This document shows, one piece after another, positions 16,175 through 24,400 of a DNA stretch of 33,583 nt. The notes beneath the pieces were generated by a model. The model ran no database searches. It was given only the letters and a program-made list of their open reading frames with translations, and was not told the origin of the DNA. This DNA comes from Chloroflexota bacterium (lineage in GTDB: Bacteria > Chloroflexota > Anaerolineae > Promineifilales > Promineifilaceae): contig JAKEFB010000192.1 in assembly GCA_022616275.1 (NCBI GenBank), forward strand, positions 1-33,583. The letters run 5' to 3'. Position numbers and translations under genes: made by a program. Positions within the stretch are counted from its first letter, which is position 1; each line of letters opens with the position of its first letter.

Positions 16175-17860
16175 TTAGCCAGGTGGCGCCCAGGGTTCCG
16201 CCGCATGGTATTGCAATCCGGTGATGACCTCGACGACAGTGGGCCTGTCGGCCGCCAAGGCCTGCCGAATTGCCCCCTTGATCTCGTCTGGGTGTTCTAC
16301 ACGAATGCCCAAGCACCCCATTTCCTGGGCAATCCGGGCAAAACTGACAGGCGCGAAGCGATAAAGTTCCTCAGGATTTCCAGGCCGGTCACCATAAACG
16401 GCGTGAATGTCCTTTATCCCCTGCCCAAACCCACCGTTGTTGTTGATAATCGTCATGGTATTGATGTTGTGACGGCGCGCTGTTTCCAGTTCGCTTAAGT
16501 GGTACCAGAACCCGCCATCGCCGGTGAAGCATATTACCGGCCGATCAGGCGCAGCACATTTGGCGCCCAGCGCCGCCGGAAACCCCCAGCCCAGCGAACC
16601 GGCCGCTCTGAGGTAGGTCTGATCTGGGTGGTTTAAGTAGACCATCGTCGCCGTCCAGATAGAGGAATAGCCGGTATCGGCAACCAAAACGGCGTTCTCC
16701 GGCAGGGCATCGCTTAGTTCCTGGCATAGCCGCTCGGGACGGATGGGGATGGCATCCGATTGGCGCAGCGGTTCAATTTCCTCATGCCAGGCGCGGACCA
16801 AGGCCTGCACGCGCTCCAGCCAGGCCTCGTTGGCGGGTTTGGCCTTGAGGGCATTGTTGAGTTTGGCCACACTTGTCTTCGCATCTCCCACCACGCCAAT
16901 TGCCCCAGGATAACTGCGGCCGATCTCGGCCGGGTCCATATCAATCTGCACGACCGGAGTTCCTATGGCAGGAACCGTCCAGTTGTGAGTGACCTGGTCG
17001 CCGGTACGGCTACCAATATAGATCACCAGGTCCGCCTCCGACACCACCTGGTTGGCGCAGCGGGCCGAATACGACCCCACCGCCCCCACACTCAGAGGGT
17101 GGCCATCCAGGATCGTGCCTTTCCCAGTGACAGAGGTCGCCACGGGAATGGACAATTTTTCGGCCAGGGCCACCACCTCGGCCGCCGCCGAAGAAAGACG
17201 CACACCACCTCCGGCCACAATCACCGGCCGTTCGGCGGCGGCAATGGCGCCGGCCGCTCGTTCCACGGCTGCATCTTCCGGCTCCGGCCGGAAGGCTGGA
17301 TAGCGCGTGAACGCTTCTTCAATAACAACCGGCCACGCGCCTTCGGCCGCTTCTAACGGCCGCCCACTGTGCCCCAGCAGATCCAGGTGAACCGGCCCCG
17401 GCGCGCCTGACGTTGCTTCCCGAAAGGCCTGCCGCAACAGAGTGGGCAGTTGGGCTGGCGTGACAACGTCCACGTTGTATTTGGTGACCGGCGCAAACAG
17501 CGGCCCATGCTGCACTTCCTGGTAAGCATTCCGGTGTTGAAACAGAGGCGGCTTTTTTCCCGTGAGGGCAATCACTGGCGAGAGTCCCAAATAGGCATCT
17601 TGCAGCCCGGAGGCGAGATTGGCTGCACCCACCGACTGGGCCATACAAACCCCGGCCTTGTGGGAAACGCGGGCATACCCGTCGGCCATGTAAGCGGCCG
17701 CTTTTTCCGAGTGGGTGAGGACCCGGTGGATGCCCAACTCTTCCAGGTCCACCATCGTTTTTCGCAAAATGTTGTCCACGTAAAAGACGTGGGTCACGCC
17801 ATAACCCTTGAGCGTTTCGGCAATGAATCTGGCGCCGGTTATCTTCTGATTAGATTCCAT
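16175..17860 (-). CDS. thiamine diphosphate-dependent enzyme, acetolactate synthase-like
   Basis: This is a 561-residue protein with the three domains of the ThDP decarboxylase/acetolactate synthase superfamily. The N-terminal PYR domain carries the cofactor-activating Glu 52 in THSEKAAAYMADGYAR. A middle Rossmann-like domain lies around 190-330 (RPVIVAGGGVRLS, DLVIYIGSRTGDQ). The C-terminal PP domain has the ThDP/Mg motif GDGG from residue 447, ending with NNNGGFGQG about 26 residues later. Length and domain order fit a single-subunit homologue of the acetolactate synthase large subunit. No partner small subunit is seen. It follows a VOC gene by 19 bases and converges on the LarA-like gene. 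The true reaction (carboligation or decarboxylation of a 2-oxoacid) is not evident. Confidence 0.87.
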   Translation of the reverse strand: MESNQKITGARFIAETLKGYGVTHVFYVDNILRKTMVDLEELGIHRVLTHSEKAAAYMADGYARVSHKAGVCMAQSVGAANLASGLQDAYLGLSPVIALTGKKPPLFQHRNAYQEVQHGPLFAPVTKYNVDVVTPAQLPTLLRQAFREATSGAPGPVHLDLLGHSGRPLEAAEGAWPVVIEEAFTRYPAFRPEPEDAAVERAAGAIAAAERPVIVAGGGVRLSSAAAEVVALAEKLSIPVATSVTGKGTILDGHPLSVGAVGSYSARCANQVVSEADLVIYIGSRTGDQVTHNWTVPAIGTPVVQIDMDPAEIGRSYPGAIGVVGDAKTSVAKLNNALKAKPANEAWLERVQALVRAWHEEIEPLRQSDAIPIRPERLCQELSDALPENAVLVADTGYSSIWTATMVYLNHPDQTYLRAAGSLGWGFPAALGAKCAAPDRPVICFTGDGGFWYHLSELETARRHNINTMTIINNNGGFGQGIKDIHAVYGDRPGNPEELYRFAPVSFARIAQEMGCLGIRVEHPDEIKGAIRQALAADRPTVVEVITGLQYHAAEPWAPPG

Positions 17861-17879
17861 TGAGCTACTCCAGGGTTTC

Positions 17880-18482
17880 TCAGGGGCCGGCCACCGGCCG
17901 CGGGTAAGCGTGCCTGGGGCTGCGATCTTCAGACAGCGAGCCCTGCGTCCGTCTGGTCAACCGCTCGATAGCCTCCGCCAGGTGAGAATCGGTGATGTTG
18001 TAAGCGCCTTCGGCGACCCGCAGGTGATGGGCTTCAAATAGGACCTGCGCGTGAGTGACGCCAACCGGTGGCTCGAATTTGTAGCAGGCCATTTCATACC
18101 GCTGTCCCAGCGGGTCACGGAAGTAGATGGAGTGCATAAAGCCGCGATCGATTTCGTCCGTGTGTTTGATGCCCCGCTCGTCGAGTCGCCTGGCTACCTG
18201 AGTAAAGGTAGCGCGGGAGACGTTGAAGGCGATATGGTGGAGATTACCGATGCCTTCCGGGTTAGGCGTCGTGTCAATCTCGCGCGTCTCATTGGTAAAG
18301 ACGGTGATCAGGCGGCCGTCGCCGGGATCGAAATAAAGGTGGCTCTCGTCAGCGTTATCCAGGTTCGGCTGCTCGAAGATGAAAGGCATGCCCAGAACGC
18401 CTTCCCAAAAGTCAATCGCGCTCTGCCGGGTGGCCCCAACCAGCGTGATATGGTGTATCCCTTGTGCTTGAATCTTGTGCAT
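17880..18482 (-). CDS. VOC-superfamily protein (extradiol dioxygenase/glyoxalase-like)
   Basis: This is a 200-residue protein from the ATG at 18482, chosen because AAGGAAA precedes it; an upstream ATG at 18503 lies inside a hairpin arm. It has two beta-alpha-beta-beta-beta modules. Candidate metal ligands are His 10 or 11 in GIHHITLVG, His 82 or 83 in NLHHIAFNV, and Glu 130 in RYEMACYKFEPP, the layout of metal-binding VOC enzymes. The last 50 residues form a polar tail. It sits 19 bases before the ThDP enzyme gene, so a shared pathway is likely. It could be a dioxygenase, lyase or glyoxalase. Confidence 0.82.
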   Translation of the reverse strand: MHKIQAQGIHHITLVGATRQSAIDFWEGVLGMPFIFEQPNLDNADESHLYFDPGDGRLITVFTNETREIDTTPNPEGIGNLHHIAFNVSRATFTQVARRLDERGIKHTDEIDRGFMHSIYFRDPLGQRYEMACYKFEPPVGVTHAQVLFEAHHLRVAEGAYNITDSHLAEAIERLTRRTQGSLSEDRSPRHAYPRPVAGP

Positions 18483-18501
18483 CGTTTTTCCTTGAAGCCA
18501 C

Positions 18502-18548
18502 ACCCTCCCGGAGGTTCAAGCGGTGAAACCGCCAACCTCCGGGAGGGT
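18502..18548. repeat. nested inverted-repeat element between the GNAT and VOC genes
   Basis: ACCCTCCCGGAGGTT (18502-18516) pairs perfectly with AACCTCCGGGAGGGT (18534-18548). Inside lies a small hairpin GCGGT-GAA-ACCGC (18520-18532). The layout (outer arms ending GGTT...AACC, an inner stem with a GAA loop) parallels the element at 8815-8883. It lies in the 77-base gap between the two minus-strand genes, so it may be a 5' leader structure, a terminator or a REP-like repeat. Confidence 0.68.
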
Positions 18549-18559
18549 AGGTGGTCTGA

Positions 18560-19195
18560 TTATCGTTTGTAACCAATAGCCAATTGCCCCCAACGCCGTT
18601 CATGCTCGTTGATCAGGATGCGGTAGGCGTCGGAGACAAGCGGGGTCTGGGTCGAGAGAGCCTGGTGTATCCACAGCAACGTCAGGCGATAGAAGCGGCG
18701 ATAGGTGCAATCAACAACCGGTTTGAATCCGGCGTTGGCAAAGCCCTGAATCGAAGGCCGGTTCAGGCGGGAGGCCCCAATCCAGATGCGGGAGACACCC
18801 TCCTGGTGAAGCTGGTGAACGATGTGGCTTAAGAGCGCGCTGTAACAGCGCTGCCCACGCCAGGCCGGCACTGTGCGGCAATCCCAGATATAGGCTTCGT
18901 CGTCGCGCAGATGAAATTGTCGCTCTAACTCGCCAACACACTCAACGCCGTGCGTCACCCAGCCATAGCTGGCAATCTGCCCGCCGACCCTCAGACTGAA
19001 ACAGCGCCGGTTGCTTTGCAGACGCTGCCGGATCGGTTCCGGGGTAGGCAGGTTCATAGCCACAGCCAGGTCAGCCAGGTCAGCCATCCCTACCTCCTGG
19101 AACTCGACCTGAACGCGCGCCGGACAAAGCGGCGGCAGGCCATCCCCTGCCTCCACGGCCCACAGGGTTCCATATTCGACAGCCCAATGCGGCAT
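18560..19195 (-). CDS. GNAT-family N-acetyltransferase
   Basis: This is a 211-residue protein. The acetyl-CoA-binding region is recognisable as TVPAWRGQRCYSALLSHIVHQLHQEGVSRIWIGAS, followed by LNRPSIQGFANAGFKPV, the usual motif A and motif B of GNAT enzymes. The motif A loop reads RGQRCY rather than the classical R/Q-x-x-G-x-G/A, so acetyl-CoA binding may be atypical. The N-terminal 40 residues precede the fold and the start is not fixed by a good ribosome site. The gene follows the DinB-like gene by 18 bases. The substrate is unknown. Confidence 0.75.
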   Translation of the reverse strand: MPHWAVEYGTLWAVEAGDGLPPLCPARVQVEFQEVGMADLADLAVAMNLPTPEPIRQRLQSNRRCFSLRVGGQIASYGWVTHGVECVGELERQFHLRDDEAYIWDCRTVPAWRGQRCYSALLSHIVHQLHQEGVSRIWIGASRLNRPSIQGFANAGFKPVVDCTYRRFYRLTLLWIHQALSTQTPLVSDAYRILINEHERRWGQLAIGYKR

Positions 19196-19213
19196 GTGCC
19201 CGACAATTCCCGC

Positions 19214-20035
19214 CTAAATGCGAAAGAATAGACCGCGCACCTTTCTGATAGCCTCCGGGTCGCCACTGGCCTCGCCGCCTTCGATCCGTTGGTAGGCGGT
19301 CAGGACCAGGTCAGAGGGATGCTTATAATGAAAAACCGCCTGCACGTTACTCAGGTCATCAGCAGGTTCGACGCTCCATTGACCATCTTTGACCGTAACC
19401 TTCCACTGGCCGCCCCATTCACCATCAACTTTGATGCCGTAGGTGAGATCAACACCTTTGGCCGCCTCTTGGTCAACCGTATACTGCCAGAGAATGAACA
19501 TATAAGGAAGCAAAACTCCGGCGGTTCGCTCGTCGAGTTTGGCCTCCTTTTCGCCCAGGCCCCAGTGCATGTCCCAGGTATGAACGCCATAATCCATGAT
19601 TTGGAAAGCAGGGAAGAAAAGCGTGGGCAGAGCACCCATGAAGATGTGAGCAACGTTGAACCCACCCCACTCTGCCTCACTCAAGCCCTCAAAGGTCGCC
19701 ATCATCTTGGCGGAGGCCGCTTTGAGACGGGCAATCGCCTCGTCGCGGGAGAGGCTGCGTAAGGCCAGGGCGCCTTTGTTCAGCTCTTCGGCCATCACCG
19801 CCAGGCCAATGCCTTGAGGCAGCTCGCCTTTGCGGGCCATGTCCCAACGAGCCAGATAGCCCTCGGTCACATCAATCATGTGGCCAACCAGGTCCCGAAC
19901 CTGCCATCCTTCGCAGCGGGTGTCAACCATCCAGTTAGCCGGATTGTCAATCACCTCGTAAAATCTGGCTCGCTCAGTGCGGACCACATCCAACACAACA
20001 TCTTTACTACGGTAATCCATTGGGTTTACGGCCAT
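19214..20035 (-). CDS. maleylpyruvate isomerase N-terminal / DinB-like protein
   Basis: This is a 273-residue protein. Residues 15-160 form the four-helix DinB/MDMPI fold, with RCEGWQVRDLVGHM (His 52) and DYGVHTWDMHWG (His 152, Asp 155) as probable metal-site residues. The C-terminal 100 residues (WKVTVKDGQWSVEPADDLSNVQAVFHYKHPSDLV) resemble the SCP2-like sterol-carrier domain often fused to MDMPI proteins. In Actinobacteria such proteins are mycothiol-dependent; a Chloroflexota member may use another thiol or be a DinB-like hydrolase or transferase. AAAGGAG precedes the ATG at good spacing. It heads the minus-strand run that continues with GNAT, VOC and ThDP genes. Confidence 0.82.
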   Translation of the reverse strand: MAVNPMDYRSKDVVLDVVRTERARFYEVIDNPANWMVDTRCEGWQVRDLVGHMIDVTEGYLARWDMARKGELPQGIGLAVMAEELNKGALALRSLSRDEAIARLKAASAKMMATFEGLSEAEWGGFNVAHIFMGALPTLFFPAFQIMDYGVHTWDMHWGLGEKEAKLDERTAGVLLPYMFILWQYTVDQEAAKGVDLTYGIKVDGEWGGQWKVTVKDGQWSVEPADDLSNVQAVFHYKHPSDLVLTAYQRIEGGEASGDPEAIRKVRGLFFRI

Positions 20036-20116
20036 TGTTTTTCTCCTTTCCTTTGAATGATTAGGGTTAAAGGAGATTATAGAAGAGGCGGCGTTATTGG
20101 GGCGTTATTGGGAGCG

Positions 20117-23100
20117 TTATTGCCGTAATTTCAGGGTCATCAATTCGGCCGTGGCCTGATGGTTGGCAAAAATCAGGTGCGCCTGGCTCAGGAGCGCATA
20201 GCCCTGCTGAGACGAGGGCCCAAAACGGAGCATCGCCTGGCCCCAGGCTGCCTGGGTCCGGGCAATTTCGAGTGGTAGGTCGAAGCCAGTGGCCCGCTTT
20301 ATCGTTTGGGCGAAGCCAGCCTCTGCTTCCAGCCAATCGCCCCCGGCGGCCTGCAGACACGCTCGTAGGCGTTCGGCCTGCAGTTGTAAAAGTCCCCGGC
20401 CATGAGCCTGGGCTGTTTCCAGAGCGGCATTGAGATGCGGCCAGGCTTCAGCGCTGCGTTCGGCCAGCAGGAGTGTCTCAGCCAGCCAGATCAGAAGGCG
20501 TGTCCGTAGGTGCCAGTAGCCGCGGCCGCTGATCAACAGGAGCGCCTCCTGTAAAAGGTTTGTCGCGCCGGCCAGGTCCTGTTGGCCACGGGCCGCCAGG
20601 GCCAGCCCAGCCCGGTAGCCGGCCTGGCGTTCGGGATTGCCCAACTCCTCGGCCAGCGCCAGACCCCGTTGGAACGCTTCCTCGGCCGCCTCCCATTCGC
20701 CTAAATAAAGGTGAATCTCACCCTGGGTGCTGGATAAATGCAATAATGCCCCGAGTAATTCATAGGTTTCAGCCAATCTTTGACCGTGTACTAACGCCTG
20801 CTGGGCTGCCTGAAGCCGCCCCAGCAGGAGAGTGTGATAGGCAAAATTGTTACGGGCCAGCGCGTGAAAGTAATGAGCCTGGCCCGCCTCAGCCACATAG
20901 GCCGCTTCTTTGTAGAATTCGAGAGCCCGCAGCAGTTCGCCTCGTTGAGCGGCCACGTTGCCCAGTTCAAACAGGCTGGCGCATAAATCGCGCCGATTTT
21001 CGGCCAGCCGGTGGGCGGTAGTGGCTTCCTGGAGATGGCGTTCGGCCGCCTGGAGATCGCTCCCCTCCATCGCCAGGGCGTGCCCCAGCAGCCGGTGCCC
21101 ACGCCCGGAAAGATTGCTAAAAGCCGGATCGTCCTCTGCCAGCAAGGTGCAGGCCATCAGACCGGCCTCAGCGGCCTCTGTAGCTGCCACGTAATCATTG
21201 CTGACCAGCGCTACTTCTCCTTTTTCAAAATAGGCAGTTGCCTGGGCGGCTGAGTCACCCGTTTGACGTGCCAGATCCAGATACTGTTGCTGCCAGTAGG
21301 TCGCTTCCGGCAGATGACCCAGGGATTGGTGGACGTCAGCAATGACCCGAGTTAGCCGCAGCATTTCATCGGGCGAGGCGGACGGGGCCAGGAGATCGAA
21401 TAAGTGATGCAAAAAATCTACAGTTTCGGCTCCGGTGTAGTCTTGCGGGAGTTTGGGCAGAATTTGCAGACCATAGCGCCGGGCCAGCTCCGCATCTTCA
21501 CCGGCGACGGCATGGTGGGCGATTTCCCAAAGCGGAAAATTGGCCTCGAGAGCAGGACACTTGGCCAGCATCTGAGCCAGTTGGCGGTGCATCATGCGGC
21601 GGCGAACGTGACTGAGCCGGTGTAACATTGTTTCCCGCAACAGGTAATGGGGCAAAGCAAACATGTCGTCCCCAGTTTCAACCAATAGCCGCCTGTTGAG
21701 CAAGTCGTCAATGGTCGTCAGCAACTGCCCGGCCGGAACACCTGGAAAATCAGCCAGGAGAGCAAAGGGCAGTGGCTGGCCAGCCACGGCTAAGACCTCT
21801 AAGATGGAGCGAGCGTCCAGGGTGAGATTCCTCAATCGCCAGGACACCAGATCATGGGTTGTCTCCGGTAAGGTGTAGGCGGCTCGCCAACGAAGCCAGC
21901 GGCCGGGGTCCAGGTGCCAGTGATCGCCGGCCGGGGTCAGGATAGCGTCGGCCTGCAATTGGGCCACCATTTCATCCAGAACAAAAGGATTGCCGCTGGA
22001 TCGCTCTTGCAACCACCTGGCCAGAGAAGGGATGGATGCCGGGCTGATGGCCAGGCCCCGCAGCAGTTCGATGACCTCCTCCTCCACCAGTGGTGGGAGG
22101 GACAACAACTGCAACTGGCCGCGCCGCCGTTCAACAGTGACCAGCCGCTGCAAGGCCGGGATCGCTTCGGGGCGCTGCACCGTGCCGACCAGGAGCAGCG
22201 GCAGGTGATGAAGTCGCGTAGCCAGCAGGCCAAACAAATTGAGCGTTGAACTGTTCGCCCATTGGAGATCATCTATGGCCAGCGCCAGCGGAGCGTTTTG
22301 GCTGAGCCGGCGCAGCGTTTGCAGGATGCGGGTGATAAACTGGTCGCGGGCGGCCGGCGCATCAGTTTTAGGGGCCAACAGCAAGTCGGTAAAGTCGCCC
22401 AGAGGGGTGTCTTGAAAGGCTTCGAGGAAAGGTCCGTAGGAGATCAAATCGTCAAAGGGAGAGCAGGCGCCTTGCAGCACCAGCCAGGGCGGCGTTTCGC
22501 TGGCCAGCCTGGCCAGTAATTCGTTCAAAAGGCGGGTCTTGCCAATCCCTCCGTCACCTTGCAAAAGAACCGTACCCCCGTGGCCGGCTTTAATTTCCTG
22601 GCTGATTGACAGAAGCCTGGTTAGCAACCTGTCACGTCCAACAAAGGGCAAAGCCGGTTGAGTATGCCGGCTCAAGCCCGGCCGGGAGGGCGTTTGAGCC
22701 GGCAACGGGGGCTGTTGGAGTCGAAGCCCTTCCTGAAACAGCGTTCGCGTTTCGGGCGCCGGCGTCAAGCCCAGCTTTTCCTGCAACTCGCCTTCAAAGT
22801 GGTGATATTGCCGCAAAGCCTGGCCGATAGCGCCACTCTTCAGGAACAAAGTGATCAACTGCTGTTGCGCTTCTTCGGCCAAAGGATCGATCTGAACCAG
22901 GCGCTGAAGATAATCAATCGCCTGGTCCCAGTTCTGCCGCGTAGCCGCCAGGTTAGCCAGGCGCTTCAGCAGGCTGAGGTAAGCCTGAATGAGTTTCTCT
23001 TCCTCCAGCCGCAACCATTCGTCGAATAGAGGCGTATCGGGCAGAGTAAAACCGGCTAAAAGCGGTCCCCGGTAGAGAGCAATGGCCTGGATCAGCGCCG

Positions 23101-23455
23101 GTTCGCTCCCCTCGGCGACGAAACGAAGAAAGTCAGTTACATCACAGGCATGGTTGGCCGGTGGGAGGCATAACAGATCCCCCTCGACGGCGATAGCCTG
23201 GCTGAGGCCGGCGGCCTGCAGGGCCCGGCGGAGTTGAAAAAGGGTAGCACGGAGCGAACGCCGGGCGTTGTCTGTAGGAGACTCGCTCCAGAGCAACGTC
23301 GCCAGATGGCTGCGGGTGTGTGGTTGCCTGGTGGCGGCCAGGTAAAACAATAAGGCCCGCGCCTTCTGGGTTTTCAAGGCGAGCGGCTGGCCACGGGCCT
23401 CAACTTCTGGCGCGCCAAACAGCCGAATCGTTAGGGGAGCGGCCGGTTTTGTCAT
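20117..23455 (-). CDS. AfsR-like regulator: BTAD + AAA/STAND ATPase + TPR (paralogue)
   Basis: This is a 1112-residue protein. It has an N-terminal winged helix (LTIRLFGAPEVEARGQPL, then KTQKARALLFYLAATRQPHTR, then RRSLRATLFQLRRAL). A BTAD domain spans about 100-245 (ALYRGPLLAGF, then AEEAQQQLITLFLKSGAIGQAL). The ATPase has FVGRDRLL, Walker A GDGGIGKT (300-307) and Walker B LAIDDLQWA (D395, D396). The C-terminal half is long TPR-like repeats. Here Walker A has the canonical first Gly, unlike the Ala in the paralogue at 8909-12268. GAAGGG precedes the ATG. It is divergent from the phosphotransferase gene, with 76 bases between starts, so it may regulate either that gene or its downstream neighbours. 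Confidence 0.9.
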   Translation of the reverse strand: MTKPAAPLTIRLFGAPEVEARGQPLALKTQKARALLFYLAATRQPHTRSHLATLLWSESPTDNARRSLRATLFQLRRALQAAGLSQAIAVEGDLLCLPPANHACDVTDFLRFVAEGSEPALIQAIALYRGPLLAGFTLPDTPLFDEWLRLEEEKLIQAYLSLLKRLANLAATRQNWDQAIDYLQRLVQIDPLAEEAQQQLITLFLKSGAIGQALRQYHHFEGELQEKLGLTPAPETRTLFQEGLRLQQPPLPAQTPSRPGLSRHTQPALPFVGRDRLLTRLLSISQEIKAGHGGTVLLQGDGGIGKTRLLNELLARLASETPPWLVLQGACSPFDDLISYGPFLEAFQDTPLGDFTDLLLAPKTDAPAARDQFITRILQTLRRLSQNAPLALAIDDLQWANSSTLNLFGLLATRLHHLPLLLVGTVQRPEAIPALQRLVTVERRRGQLQLLSLPPLVEEEVIELLRGLAISPASIPSLARWLQERSSGNPFVLDEMVAQLQADAILTPAGDHWHLDPGRWLRWRAAYTLPETTHDLVSWRLRNLTLDARSILEVLAVAGQPLPFALLADFPGVPAGQLLTTIDDLLNRRLLVETGDDMFALPHYLLRETMLHRLSHVRRRMMHRQLAQMLAKCPALEANFPLWEIAHHAVAGEDAELARRYGLQILPKLPQDYTGAETVDFLHHLFDLLAPSASPDEMLRLTRVIADVHQSLGHLPEATYWQQQYLDLARQTGDSAAQATAYFEKGEVALVSNDYVAATEAAEAGLMACTLLAEDDPAFSNLSGRGHRLLGHALAMEGSDLQAAERHLQEATTAHRLAENRRDLCASLFELGNVAAQRGELLRALEFYKEAAYVAEAGQAHYFHALARNNFAYHTLLLGRLQAAQQALVHGQRLAETYELLGALLHLSSTQGEIHLYLGEWEAAEEAFQRGLALAEELGNPERQAGYRAGLALAARGQQDLAGATNLLQEALLLISGRGYWHLRTRLLIWLAETLLLAERSAEAWPHLNAALETAQAHGRGLLQLQAERLRACLQAAGGDWLEAEAGFAQTIKRATGFDLPLEIARTQAAWGQAMLRFGPSSQQGYALLSQAHLIFANHQATAELMTLKLRQ

Positions 23456-23531
23456 CAGCCCTTCTTATACAGAAAAATCCAACCTGAAGTGGCTTTTATC
23501 TTAACACAGATTTATCATTTGAGAACCGGAT

Positions 23532-24398
23532 ATGCTTCACGAAGATCTAACGTTTCGGATAGAGAAGCTTATTGGCGCAAAGATCCAGTCCCATACGCGG
23601 GTAGCGGGCGGATACACGCCGGCCATGCGATTGCTCTGTAAAACGACGACCGCCAGCTTCTTCGTCAAAGTCGGCGCAACACCTTTGACGAGCGAGTACC
23701 TTCGTCGCGAAATTTGCGTTTACACCTATGTCAGCGGTGAATTTATGCCAAAGTTGGTGGCCTGGGAAGATCACGACTCTGAACCTATTCTCGTGATCGA
23801 GGACTTGTCGGCTCACCACTGGCCACCGCCGTGGAATGAACGGCAGGTTGGTCTCGTTTTGGCGCAGATAGAGGCCATGCACAACACGAAGGTGCAGTTA
23901 GAACCCTATGCCCAGGTTCATGGGACGCGTGGTTCAAACTGGCAGACCATCGCGGCCGATCCTGAGCCGTTCCTTTCCCTCGGGATGGCGAGCCAAAGAT
24001 GGCTCGACGTGGCGCTTCCTGCCCTTATCCATCATGAAGCAGTTTGCAGAACCGATGGCAACAGCCTGGCGCATTGGGATTTGCGGAGCGACAACATCTG
24101 CCTGGCAGAAGACCGGGCTGCCTTCGTTGATTGGAACCTTGCCTGTCTGTCAAATCCAAAACTTGATCTTGGGTTTTGGCTGCCAAGCCTGGCCTACGAG
24201 GGTGGCCCGGAACCCGAAAAGATCATGCCGGACGCGCCCGACATAGCGGCCTGGGTCTCCGGCTTTTTTGCTGCCCGCGCCGGTTTACCGGGTATACCTG
24301 ATGCTCCCCGGGTCCGTTTGGTGCAACGGCAACAGCTAGGAACAGCTTTACCGTGGGCAGTCCGAGCGCTGGACCTGCCACCATTAAAGAGGAGGTAG
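23532..24398 (+). CDS. APH/ChoK-like phosphotransferase family protein
   Basis: This is a 288-residue protein with a kinase-like fold. Lys 46 in FFVKVG is the likely ATP-binding lysine, and ILVIEDLS is the hinge. The Brenner-type catalytic motif HWDLRSDN lies at 181-188 and the metal-binding DWN at 200-202. These are the motifs of aminoglycoside phosphotransferase-like enzymes; most relatives phosphorylate small metabolites and are not resistance factors. Its last codons, AAG AGG AGG TAG, form the ribosome site of the next gene, whose ATG lies two bases after the stop. The two proteins are therefore coupled. The substrate is unknown. Confidence 0.85.
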   Translation: MLHEDLTFRIEKLIGAKIQSHTRVAGGYTPAMRLLCKTTTASFFVKVGATPLTSEYLRREICVYTYVSGEFMPKLVAWEDHDSEPILVIEDLSAHHWPPPWNERQVGLVLAQIEAMHNTKVQLEPYAQVHGTRGSNWQTIAADPEPFLSLGMASQRWLDVALPALIHHEAVCRTDGNSLAHWDLRSDNICLAEDRAAFVDWNLACLSNPKLDLGFWLPSLAYEGGPEPEKIMPDAPDIAAWVSGFFAARAGLPGIPDAPRVRLVQRQQLGTALPWAVRALDLPPLKRR

Positions 24399-24400
24399 TC

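Noticed and set aside
23456-23531. Divergent promoters between the second regulator and the phosphotransferase
   Set aside because: The gap is AT-rich and surely carries promoters, but I could not place a -35/-10 pair with good spacing on either strand.
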